From Acidobacteriota bacterium (GTDB lineage: Bacteria > Acidobacteriota > Terriglobia > Bryobacterales > JACQDG01): a stretch of DNA of 6,676 bases. Each line of letters starts with the position of its first letter. The first letter of the stretch is position 1. The notes beneath the pieces are model-generated. The model saw only the letters and a program-made list of their open reading frames with translations, searched no databases and was not told the origin of the DNA. Below are positions 1 through 5,738 of the stretch, piece after piece. The DNA lies in contig JACQDG010000048.1 in the NCBI GenBank assembly GCA_016201185.1, forward strand, positions 1 to 6,676. The letters are read 5' to 3'. Made by a program: the position numbers and the translations under genes.

Positions 1-1
1 C

Positions 2-424
2 GATAACGTGGAGGACCGGATGGGTCACGGCCGCTATGTGATCTTCTATTTTCTTTGCGGCCTGTCGGCGTCTATCGCTCACATTTGGGCAAACCCGAAT
101 TCCAATACGCCGAGCCTGGGGGCCAGCGGAGCGATTGCCGGCGTACTGGGCGCCTACTTGCTGCTCTATCCCCGCGCGCGGGTAGTTGTGCTGTTCTTCG
201 TTTTTCTCATCGAGGTGCCCGCCATACTCTTTTTGGGATTGTGGTTCGTGCAACAATATTTCAACGGCATGTTGAGCCTGGGAGTGAAATCCGTTGTCAC
301 GGGAGGCGTCGCCTGGTGGGCGCATATCGGGGGCTTCGCCGCCGGGGCGCTGCTGGTGGGCCTGTTCGCGCAGAAACGCTACAGGCCAGTGGCGCGGCAC
401 GTCTGGTGGTCACAGGCCCGTTAA
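2..424 (+). CDS. Rhomboid-family intramembrane serine protease, C-terminal part (5' truncated by window)
   Basis: Rhomboids cut transmembrane substrates inside the lipid bilayer with a Ser-His dyad. The reading frame is open from base 2, so the gene starts outside the window; the GTG at 8 is an internal Val and not a start. The visible part begins at the DNVEDRMGHGR loop that follows TM2 in this family. It then has TM3 (about residues 9-27, counting that Val as 1), TM4 with the catalytic GASGAIAG motif (Ser40, codon 125-127), TM5 (about 59-85), and TM6 with the second catalytic residue in WWAHIGGF (His106, codon 323-325). Both dyad residues are present, so the protein looks active. The missing part should hold TM1, TM2 and the usual HxxxN oxyanion motif. 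The protein ends soon after TM6, as in short bacterial rhomboids. The substrate cannot be told from the sequence. The next gene starts 15 bases downstream on the same strand, so co-transcription is likely. Confidence 0.93.
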   Translation, partial: DNVEDRMGHGRYVIFYFLCGLSASIAHIWANPNSNTPSLGASGAIAGVLGAYLLLYPRARVVVLFFVFLIEVPAILFLGLWFVQQYFNGMLSLGVKSVVTGGVAWWAHIGGFAAGALLVGLFAQKRYRPVARHVWWSQAR

Positions 425-439
425 TCAGGGGGTGCAGTT

Positions 440-1360
440 ATGCAATGGCGCTTGTGCTTTGGGGTGATGGCTTGTGTTTTCTTGCCTGCCGTACTTCCGG
501 CGGCGCTTTCTGAACAGCAGAGAGCGGCAATCGATAAGATCACCGGCGTGAAAGGCGTCTACACGGCGGGAGAGGATGTTCACAAAGTCTCCTTCCCGCG
601 AATGGACGTTAAGGTGGCGGTGGATCGCTGGCCCATGCATCCTTTCATGGGCCTGACCTCCTGGGCAGCTTTTACTTCGGGCGGGGACGCCGGCGCCCTG
701 GTGATGGGCGACCTGGTGCTGCTGGAAGACGAGGTGAACCCGGTTCTGTCGGCCGCCCTGGACAACGGTCTCGAAGTGACCGCGCTCCACAACCATTTCT
801 TCTTCGACACCCCGCGGGTGATGTTCATGCATATCGGCGGCGGCGGTCCTGTCGAGCGGCTGGCCGCGGGCGTCCGCCAGGCTATGGACACGGTGAAACA
901 AATCCGTAATGCCGCGCCCGCCCCCGCTTCGCATTTCGACGGGCCGGCGATTTCGGAAAAAAGCTCCATTACGGCTGGCCCGTTGGACGCCGTCCTCGGG
1001 GTGAAGGGCCAGGCCAACAACGGCATGTACAAAGCGACGTTCGGACGGCAGGCCCGGATGCACGGCCGGGAGATCGGAAACCAGATGGGCGTCAACACCT
1101 GGGCGGCGTTTGCGGGCTCAGACGACAACGCTTTTGTGGACGGCGACGTTGCCATGCTGGTTTCAGAGCTGCAGGGCGTGCTGAAGGCGCTGCGGCAGGC
1201 GGGTATCGGGATCGTGGCAATCCACAACCACATGACCCACGAAGAGCCGCAGTACGTCTTCCTGCACTACTGGGGCAAAGGTCCCGCCGCTGCGCTTGCC
1301 CGGGGAGTCCGTGCGGCGCTGGACACGCAAAGCAAGTCAAGTAGAGGAGGTGAAAGATGA
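440..1360 (+). CDS. Secreted protein with two tandem DUF1259 (LppY/LpqO-type) domains
   Basis: This 306-residue protein has a Sec signal peptide at about residues 1-22 (Arg4, then a hydrophobic run ending near LPAA). It consists of two copies of the same domain, at about residues 26-155 and 180-298. Each copy has a matching series: GVKG near the start, then TSWAAF or NTWAAF, then GDLVLL or GDVAML. A histidine motif follows (HNHFFFDTPRVMFMH, His117/119/131, and HNHMTHEEPQYVFLH, His262/264/276), and each copy ends with an Ala-rich helix (GVRQAMDT or GVRAALDT). This is the DUF1259 family, which includes mycobacterial lipoproteins LppY and LpqO. Its biochemical role is unknown. The conserved HxH plus later His looks like a metal or ligand site, which is inference. 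The start ATG has AGGGGG at 427-432, 7 bases upstream. The stop overlaps the next start in an ATGA. Tandem DUF1259 pairs are, as far as I recall, normal for this family. The letters HNH here do not indicate an HNH nuclease. Confidence 0.88.
   Translation: MQWRLCFGVMACVFLPAVLPAALSEQQRAAIDKITGVKGVYTAGEDVHKVSFPRMDVKVAVDRWPMHPFMGLTSWAAFTSGGDAGALVMGDLVLLEDEVNPVLSAALDNGLEVTALHNHFFFDTPRVMFMHIGGGGPVERLAAGVRQAMDTVKQIRNAAPAPASHFDGPAISEKSSITAGPLDAVLGVKGQANNGMYKATFGRQARMHGREIGNQMGVNTWAAFAGSDDNAFVDGDVAMLVSELQGVLKALRQAGIGIVAIHNHMTHEEPQYVFLHYWGKGPAAALARGVRAALDTQSKSSRGGER
1345..1353 (+). promoter_or_regulatory. Perfect Shine-Dalgarno AGGAGGTGA inside the end of the DUF1259 gene
   Basis: AGGAGGTGA is a full match to the anti-Shine-Dalgarno of 16S rRNA. 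AGGAGG ends 6 bases before the ATG at 1357. The site lies within the last codons of the upstream gene, and the stop TGA at 1358-1360 overlaps the new ATG. This fixes the downstream start and suggests coupled but strong independent initiation on the second gene. Confidence 0.85.
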
Positions 1361-2025
1361 GGACCGGAACACTTGTTTCCGCCCTAGCTGCCGCCGCGAT
1401 GACCGCCGTCGCCGCCAACCCGGAAACCATCAATTTTGATTCGGCTTCTCCCGGCGCCATGCCGCCCGGCTGGACCCAGGCGATGACGCATAAAGGCGGC
1501 GCGCCGCGATGGGAAGTGAAAAAGGACGACACAGCGCCCAGCAAGCCGAACGTGCTGGCGCAGCTTTCGAGCGCGACGGAGAGCGGCCGGTTCCCTCTGG
1601 CGATTTTCAACGGCGCCAGCTTCAAAGACGGGGAGCTCAGCGTGAAGTTCAAGCCCATCTCCGGCGCGGAAGACCAGGCCGGCGGGCTGGTGTGGCGCTA
1701 TCGCGATGAGAGCAACTACTACCTGGCGCGCGCCAACGCCAACGAAGATAACGTGGTGCTCTACAAGGTGGAAGCCGGCCGCCGCATCTCACTGGCGCCC
1801 AAGGGCACGCCGCCGAAGACCTACGGCATGAAGCACAAAGTACCGTCGCAGGCGTGGAGCTCGCTGCGCGTCACCTTCCAGGGTCCGCTTTTCACCGTTT
1901 ATTTCAACGGCCAGAAACTGTTCGAAGTGGAAGACCACACCTTCGCTGAAGCGGGCAAGGTGGGCCTGTGGACCAAGGCCGACAGCGTCACTTACTTCGA
2001 CGATTTCGAGTACGTGCAGAAATAA
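1357..2025 (+). CDS. Small secreted protein, predicted concanavalin-A-like beta-sandwich (DUF1080/LamG-like)
   Basis: This 222-residue protein has a signal peptide at about residues 1-19 (Arg2, then an Ala-rich hydrophobic stretch ending AVA before ANPET). The mature part reads as one all-beta domain. It opens with INFDSASPGAMPPGW and WEVKKDD, followed by alternating strands: GELSVKFKPISG near 92-103, AGGLVWRYRDESNYYLARAN near 108-127, VVLYKVEAGRR near 133-143, and SSLRVTFQGPLFTVYFNG near 168-185. It ends with GKVGLWTKADSVTYFDDFEY at 200-219. This strand pattern and the closing FDDFEY are typical of concanavalin-A-like domains annotated as DUF1080, LamG or 'family 16 glycoside hydrolase'. I see no GH16-type ExDxxE catalytic motif, so a binding role is at least as likely as catalysis. 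The start is fixed by the SD at 1345-1353 and by the 4-base overlap with the DUF1259 gene, suggesting the two products work together. The ligand is unknown. Confidence 0.75.
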   Translation: MRTGTLVSALAAAAMTAVAANPETINFDSASPGAMPPGWTQAMTHKGGAPRWEVKKDDTAPSKPNVLAQLSSATESGRFPLAIFNGASFKDGELSVKFKPISGAEDQAGGLVWRYRDESNYYLARANANEDNVVLYKVEAGRRISLAPKGTPPKTYGMKHKVPSQAWSSLRVTFQGPLFTVYFNGQKLFEVEDHTFAEAGKVGLWTKADSVTYFDDFEYVQK

Positions 2026-2027
2026 GA

Positions 2028-2056
2028 TTCACCGCAGAGACGCGGAGAACGCAGAG
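2028..2056. repeat. Short GA-rich intergenic repeat in a convergent gap
   Basis: This 29-base stretch starts three bases after the stop of the beta-sandwich gene and nearly fills the 37-base gap before the convergent M28 stop. Internally it is three degenerate units: CGCAGAGA (2033-2040), CGCGGAGAA (2041-2049) and CGCAGAG (2050-2056), preceded by TTCAC. It closely resembles a GA-rich 'CACCGCAGAG...CGCAGAG' element that I recall as highly repeated between genes in many soil and sediment bacterial genomes. Only one copy is in this window, so its repeated nature is from memory and not seen here. A weak 4-bp stem (CCGC 2032-2035 with GCGG 2042-2045) exists but does not make a convincing terminator. 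Confidence 0.5.
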
Positions 2057-2062
2057 TTCGTT

Positions 2063-3706
2063 TTAGTTCTTCGGCCGCGGCTTCGGCAGGGGCTTGCGCG
2101 GCATCATCTCCTCGCGTAGGGCTGCGTGATAAACCACCGAGGCCAGCACGGCGGATGCCTGCCGCAGATCGCCGGCCTGCACGTGGTCATAGACGTCCAT
2201 GTTCGAGTGGTGCGTCCGGGTGTCATACTCCAGCGGGTCCTGGATGAACTGGAAGCCCGGCAGGCCGACGGCGTCGAACGACAGGTGGTCGGTGCCGCCG
2301 GTGTTGCGGATGCTGATGGTCGTCACCCCCAGGTCGTGGAACGGCGCCAGCCACGCTTCGAAAATCGGCCGGGCGGCGTCGTTGTTCTGCAAGTATACGC
2401 CGCGTGTCTTGCCGCTGCCGTTGTCGATGTTGAAATAGCCGGCCAGCTTGGCATGGGCCATGCCGAGCATCATGGTTTCCGGATCGGCAAAATGCTCCTT
2501 CACGTAAGCCCTGGACCCGAAGTATCCCTGTTCTTCGCCTCCCCATAGCCCCAGCCGGACCGTGCGGTCCATCTGTAGGCCGAGGGCCTTGAGAATGCGA
2601 AGCACCTCCATCACAACCGCGCTGCCCGCGCCGTTGTCGGTGGCGCCCGTTCCGGCGGCCCAGGAATCAAAGTGCGCCCCCACCATTACCACTTCATCCT
2701 TCTTCTTGCCGCCCGGGATTTCTGCCAGCACGTTGAAGCCGTCCACCGGCTCTTTGGGGAAACGGGTCTCCATCTCGACTTGCAGACGGACCGGGACCTT
2801 TTTCTCGATTAGCCGTGCGATGCGGTCAAAATGCTCGACCGTTAGCGCAAACGTCGGCGGAGGCTCCGGCGCGTCCGGCTTGTACGAGCCGGCGTGTTCG
2901 CCGAAAATGGTGCCGCCGTCGCCGCGGTAGCTGGACACGACGACTACCTTGGCCCCTTCCTCCGACAAGAACCGGTTCATCTTATCCCTTAGCTGGTCCT
3001 GCTTCTCCCAGATGGCATCCGAAATCCACCAGGGGACGACGTCCCAGAACTGGGCCCGCTTCTTGGGATCTTCCGGAACTTCGAGCTTGGAGAAATCGAA
3101 CGTTGATAGCGGCACCGGGATGGGCGAAGTGGCCTCGGCGGCCAGATCGGGATCGCTGTAGCGTTTGTTCAGCGGGTCCGACGGCGGCTCCAGTTCCTTA
3201 GTCTCGCCTAGCAGAACCACCTTGCCACGCAGCTTCCCCTTGTTGGCCTCAAAATATCTCGCCAGCTCGGCCTCCATCTTTTTTGGGGTGGGCTCTCTCT
3301 TGAAAGGCGTCAGGATCACTTCGCCGGAGACCGGTCCGTTCGTGCCGGGCGACCACGCCAAAGGAACGCCGATCAGAACGGCATACTGCGGCTCCAGAAG
3401 GTGCGCGGAAAAGCGCGTGCAGGACCAGCTTCGGCCGAAGGGGCCCCACTTCTCCTGCTTCACATTTTTCAGCCCGTATGCCTCCAACTGCTTCGAGGCC
3501 CAGTCGGCGGCCGCCTTGTAGCCGGGCGAGCCTGTCAGCCGGGGGCCGTAAACGTCGGTCAAGTAGAAAAGGTGATCCATTACCCTGGAATTCAAGAAGG
3601 CTTCTTCCTTGATGCGGTGGACGACTGAAAGGTCCACCTTTTCCTGGGCGGGGAGGGCGCAAGGCAGTAGGGCAGCTAACAGCAATAGAACTCGCGTGGG
3701 TTTCAT
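2063..3706 (-). CDS. Secreted M28-family zinc metallopeptidase with PA-type insert
   Basis: The 547-residue product is an exopeptidase of the M28 (aminopeptidase Y / carboxypeptidase Q-like) type, acting outside the cytoplasm on peptide ends. Counting from the ATG at 3706, residues 1-20 form a signal peptide (MKPTRVLLLL, cleavage after ALPA). An N-terminal peptidase segment contains FYLTDVYGPRLTGSPGY (about 47-63). A long insert (about 125-310) has PA-domain features: GPVSGEVIL, KGKLRGKVVLLGE and EEGAKVVVVSS. The di-zinc core has all expected ligands: GAHFDSW His345, TGATDNGAG Asp357, GGEEQG with catalytic Glu391 and ligand Glu392, FNIDNGSG Asp428, and THHSNMD His500. GGTDHLSFD (470-478) is the usual conserved block ahead of the last ligand. 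The C-terminus is a basic Pro-rich tail. The gene stands alone on this strand, divergent from the serine hydrolase. The frame is open to 3763, but those residues would bury the signal peptide. An in-frame TTG at 3715 is a rival start because GGAG lies 8 bases upstream of it. The substrate is unknown. Confidence 0.93.
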   Translation of the reverse strand: MKPTRVLLLLAALLPCALPAQEKVDLSVVHRIKEEAFLNSRVMDHLFYLTDVYGPRLTGSPGYKAAADWASKQLEAYGLKNVKQEKWGPFGRSWSCTRFSAHLLEPQYAVLIGVPLAWSPGTNGPVSGEVILTPFKREPTPKKMEAELARYFEANKGKLRGKVVLLGETKELEPPSDPLNKRYSDPDLAAEATSPIPVPLSTFDFSKLEVPEDPKKRAQFWDVVPWWISDAIWEKQDQLRDKMNRFLSEEGAKVVVVSSYRGDGGTIFGEHAGSYKPDAPEPPPTFALTVEHFDRIARLIEKKVPVRLQVEMETRFPKEPVDGFNVLAEIPGGKKKDEVVMVGAHFDSWAAGTGATDNGAGSAVVMEVLRILKALGLQMDRTVRLGLWGGEEQGYFGSRAYVKEHFADPETMMLGMAHAKLAGYFNIDNGSGKTRGVYLQNNDAARPIFEAWLAPFHDLGVTTISIRNTGGTDHLSFDAVGLPGFQFIQDPLEYDTRTHHSNMDVYDHVQAGDLRQASAVLASVVYHAALREEMMPRKPLPKPRPKN

Positions 3707-3723
3707 TGTGGTCAAACCAAAAT

Positions 3724-3727
3724 CTCC
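3724..3727 (-). promoter_or_regulatory. Possible Shine-Dalgarno GGAG for the M28 gene, pointing to a TTG start
   Basis: On the minus strand GGAG lies 8 bases before an in-frame TTG (3713-3715). It lies 17 bases before the ATG (3704-3706), which has no purine-rich motif of its own at the normal distance. Either start leaves the signal peptide intact, with the TTG adding only three residues. Confidence 0.45.
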
Positions 3728-3806
3728 GATTTGTGGTTTTGGGTTAATTTTATAGGATAGCACGCGGGAGACTACGGGCTAGACTATAAGAACCGCCCGA
3801 GGAGGC

Positions 3807-3838
3807 GAGAGGTAGTATACTATGCGATCCAACCTCTC
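3807..3838. promoter_or_regulatory. Candidate -10/operator: palindrome TAGTATACTA inside a 7-bp inverted repeat
   Basis: TAGTATACTA (3813-3822) is a perfect 10-bp palindrome, so TATACT, one base off the consensus -10, occurs on both strands (+ at 3816-3821, - at 3814-3819). Around it is a second perfect inverted repeat, GAGAGGT (3807-3813) and ACCTCTC (3832-3838). On the + strand the -10 would start RNA near 3828, giving a leader of about 60 bases before the serine hydrolase. No convincing -35 is present on either strand; on the minus strand TTGCCT lies 19 bases away. Symmetry of this kind suits a dimeric repressor covering a promoter, but no regulator gene is in the window. Promoter and operator roles are inference. 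Confidence 0.5.
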
Positions 3839-3858
3839 AGGCAACGCCGCCGAGTGGA

Positions 3859-3880
3859 GGCCCGGACTTAGTCTCGGGCC
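3859..3880 (+). promoter_or_regulatory. GC-rich hairpin in the leader, abutting the ribosome binding site
   Basis: GGCCCG (3859-3864) pairs with CGGGCC (3875-3880), and a G-U pair and two further pairs can extend the stem across a short loop. The hairpin ends at the base before the AGGAGG Shine-Dalgarno. It is too far from any T run to be an intrinsic terminator. It may shield or stack next to the ribosome site, or be incidental in GC-rich DNA. Confidence 0.4.
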
Positions 3881-3886
3881 AGGAGG
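3881..3886 (+). promoter_or_regulatory. Strong Shine-Dalgarno AGGAGG that fixes the serine hydrolase start
   Basis: AGGAGG lies 4 bases before the ATG at 3891. The frame is open upstream to an ATG at 3822, but that ATG overlaps the putative -10. Starting there would put 23 unneeded residues ahead of the signal peptide, so 3891 is the start used here. Confidence 0.8.
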
Positions 3887-3890
3887 TTTC

Positions 3891-5720
3891 ATGCATGCAA
3901 CCACAAAAAGCAATCCGGTCAGACTCAGAGCATGCACTTGGGTTTCCGTCATTGGTCTGTTGGCGCTGGCCCCCGGGCGTGGTCTGAAGGCCCAGGACGG
4001 GGAGCTTACCGAGAAGCTGCAAGGCTTCGACTCTTACATGGAGAAAGCCTTGAAGGACTGGAACGCGCCGGGCGTTGGAGTGGGTATTGTCATCAACGAC
4101 AAGCTGGTCTTCGCGAAGGGGTACGGCTACCGGGACTACGAAAAGAAGCTGCCCTTCACCCCCACGACGCTGTGCCAAATCGCCTCCAACAGCAAGCTCT
4201 TCACGGCGGTCGCCGCGGGCTTGCTGGTGGAGGAAGGGAAGCTGACCTGGGACAAGCCGGTCCGAGAGTCGGTTCCCGCCATCCGCTTTTACGACGACGC
4301 TCTGAACAGCAACGTCACCCTCCGTGACATGTTGTCTCACCGCACGGGGATCACGCGACACGACATGATCTGGTACAAGGCGGATCTCAGCCGCAAGGGG
4401 CTTTTCGAGCGGCTGAAGTATATGGGGCCGAAGGAGCCCCTGCGGCAGACCTTCCTCTACAACAACATGATGTACGCCGCCGCCGGGTACCTAATCGAGC
4501 TCGGGTCCGGTAAGACCTGGGAAGAGTTTGTCCGCGACAGGATCCTCGGACCGCTGGGCATGAGCGCCACCGTCTATTCCGTCGCGGAGATGCTTAAGCA
4601 GGAAGACCACGGCGTGCCCTTCACTGAGAAGCGCGATACCACGGAGCTTTACAAGATCCCGTATTACGAGGACACGGCGGGGGTGGCCCCAGCCGGCGCG
4701 ATCATCTCCAGCATCCAGGAAATGTCACACTGGCTCATCGCGCTGATGAACGAGGGGAAATACGGGGGGAAGCAGGTCCTTCCCCCGAGCGCCCTCAAGG
4801 CCACGCTGGAGCCGGCCATCGCGCTTCCCAACACCATGGCGGAGACCAGGGGGTATTGGGAACTGCTGAACGCGACTTATGGGATGGGCCGGAATGCCGC
4901 CTCATACCGGGGTCACCTGCTCACCTACCACGGCGGGGACCTCCCAGGCTTCCACTCCCAGGTCTCCTTCATGCCCCGAGAGCGGATCGGCGTGATCGTC
5001 TTTGTGATCGGAAACCACTGCGCCAGCCTCTATAACACCGTCAGCTTTAACGTCTACGAGCGCCTGCTGGGCCTGGACCAGACCCCTTGGAGCGACCGCT
5101 GGCTGGAGATAAGGTTAAAGGGCAAGAAGGCAGGCACGGAAGCCCGGGCCAAGGCGGGCGTTGAGCGCATCCCGGACGCCAAGCCCTCTCACTCCCTCGC
5201 GGACTACTTGGGCGAGTACGAGCACCCCGCCTACGGTGCCCTGAAGGTCGGAATGAAGGACGGTCAGCTCCGTTTTGACTTCCACAAGATCCAGCTCCCC
5301 CTGGCCCACTTCCACTACGACCGCTTTGACACACCCGATGACGAGATCTACGGAAAGTGGTCGGTGAGCTTCTCCACCAGCCCCCAGGGCGACGTTAGCA
5401 AGGCTGTCATGTCAGTGGACGAGGCCGAGGCCGCCTTCACGCGCCGACCCTCGACCGTCGATCCCAAACTCCTCCAACAACTCGCGGGGACCTACGAGAC
5501 CCCGACTGGCTTTAAGTTCCAAGTGGTTCTAAAGGAAGACGGCAGCCTCTACCTGGCGTTCCCAGGAAACCCCGAAGAAAAGCTGATCCCCTATAAGGGC
5601 CTCCAGTTCCATGTCAAGGAATTCTCCGATCTGGTCTGGGAGTTCGTGGTGGAGAACAGACAGGTCAGGGCCCTCAAGCAGAGAAACCCCTCCGGAGAAT
5701 TCGTCTTCCCTCGGAAGTAG
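3891..5720 (+). CDS. Secreted serine hydrolase, class-C beta-lactamase/esterase fold with two C-terminal beta domains
   Basis: The 609-residue product has a signal peptide at about residues 1-34 (Arg/Lys-containing start, core VSVIGLLALA, cleavage near LKA before QDG). The catalytic domain (about 40-400) has the three motifs of the serine beta-lactamase/penicillin-binding-like fold. They are SxxK in IASNSK (Ser99, Lys102), YxN in LYNNMMY (Tyr190, Asn192) and an HxG third motif in YHGGDLPGF (His347, Gly349). The HxG motif in place of KTG is common in EstB-type esterases and D-aminopeptidases. Bacteria use such enzymes on esters, amides or D-amino-acid peptides, so antibiotic resistance should not be assumed. 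Two tail domains follow. The first is DUF3471-like (about 435-520, LADYLGEYEHPAYGALKV). The second is similar in style (about 525-609, LLQQLAGTYETPTGFKFQVV) and may be a diverged copy; each opens with a G-x-Y-E motif typical of these beta-barrel tails. The next gene begins 18 bases downstream, suggesting one transcript. The true substrate is unknown. Confidence 0.92.
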   Translation: MHATTKSNPVRLRACTWVSVIGLLALAPGRGLKAQDGELTEKLQGFDSYMEKALKDWNAPGVGVGIVINDKLVFAKGYGYRDYEKKLPFTPTTLCQIASNSKLFTAVAAGLLVEEGKLTWDKPVRESVPAIRFYDDALNSNVTLRDMLSHRTGITRHDMIWYKADLSRKGLFERLKYMGPKEPLRQTFLYNNMMYAAAGYLIELGSGKTWEEFVRDRILGPLGMSATVYSVAEMLKQEDHGVPFTEKRDTTELYKIPYYEDTAGVAPAGAIISSIQEMSHWLIALMNEGKYGGKQVLPPSALKATLEPAIALPNTMAETRGYWELLNATYGMGRNAASYRGHLLTYHGGDLPGFHSQVSFMPRERIGVIVFVIGNHCASLYNTVSFNVYERLLGLDQTPWSDRWLEIRLKGKKAGTEARAKAGVERIPDAKPSHSLADYLGEYEHPAYGALKVGMKDGQLRFDFHKIQLPLAHFHYDRFDTPDDEIYGKWSVSFSTSPQGDVSKAVMSVDEAEAAFTRRPSTVDPKLLQQLAGTYETPTGFKFQVVLKEDGSLYLAFPGNPEEKLIPYKGLQFHVKEFSDLVWEFVVENRQVRALKQRNPSGEFVFPRK

Positions 5721-5738
5721 CGTCCGTCAGGGGCCAGG

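Noticed and set aside
788..832. The residues HNH in both DUF1259 repeats, as a possible HNH endonuclease.
   Set aside because: HNH nuclease motifs are spread over about 30 residues with zinc-finger cysteines. Here the three letters are adjacent and part of the DUF1259 signature in a secreted protein.
425..1658. Long minus-strand open frames opposite the DUF1259 and beta-sandwich genes (425-1063, 580-1233, 1092-1658).
   Set aside because: They are Arg/Ala/Pro-rich translations typical of GC-rich antisense frames, have no recognisable domains, and lie opposite well-supported genes.
2032..2045. Intrinsic terminator in the convergent gap.
   Set aside because: The stem is only 4 bp (CCGC/GCGG) and no T run follows on either strand.
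3766..3855. Glycine-riboswitch-like words: GGGAGAC at 3766-3772, CCGAGGAGGCGA near 3797-3808 and CTCTCAGGCAAC at 3835-3846, in the right order and rough spacing.
   Set aside because: The invariant GGAC after CAGGnAAAA is absent (GCCGCC instead) and the CCGAAGG core is altered. The only good -10 lies inside the would-be aptamer, and the downstream gene has no link to glycine. A covariance-model search scoring well would reverse this.
3822..3890. Longer serine hydrolase start at ATG 3822.
   Set aside because: That ATG overlaps the putative -10 palindrome, lacks a proper SD and would place 23 residues ahead of a normal signal peptide. ATG 3891 has AGGAGG at 4 bases.
3891..5720. Antibiotic-resistance beta-lactamase.
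   Set aside because: The third motif is HGG and not KTG, the protein has long DUF3471-type tails, and the context is hydrolytic. Esterase or peptidase roles are more common for this architecture.
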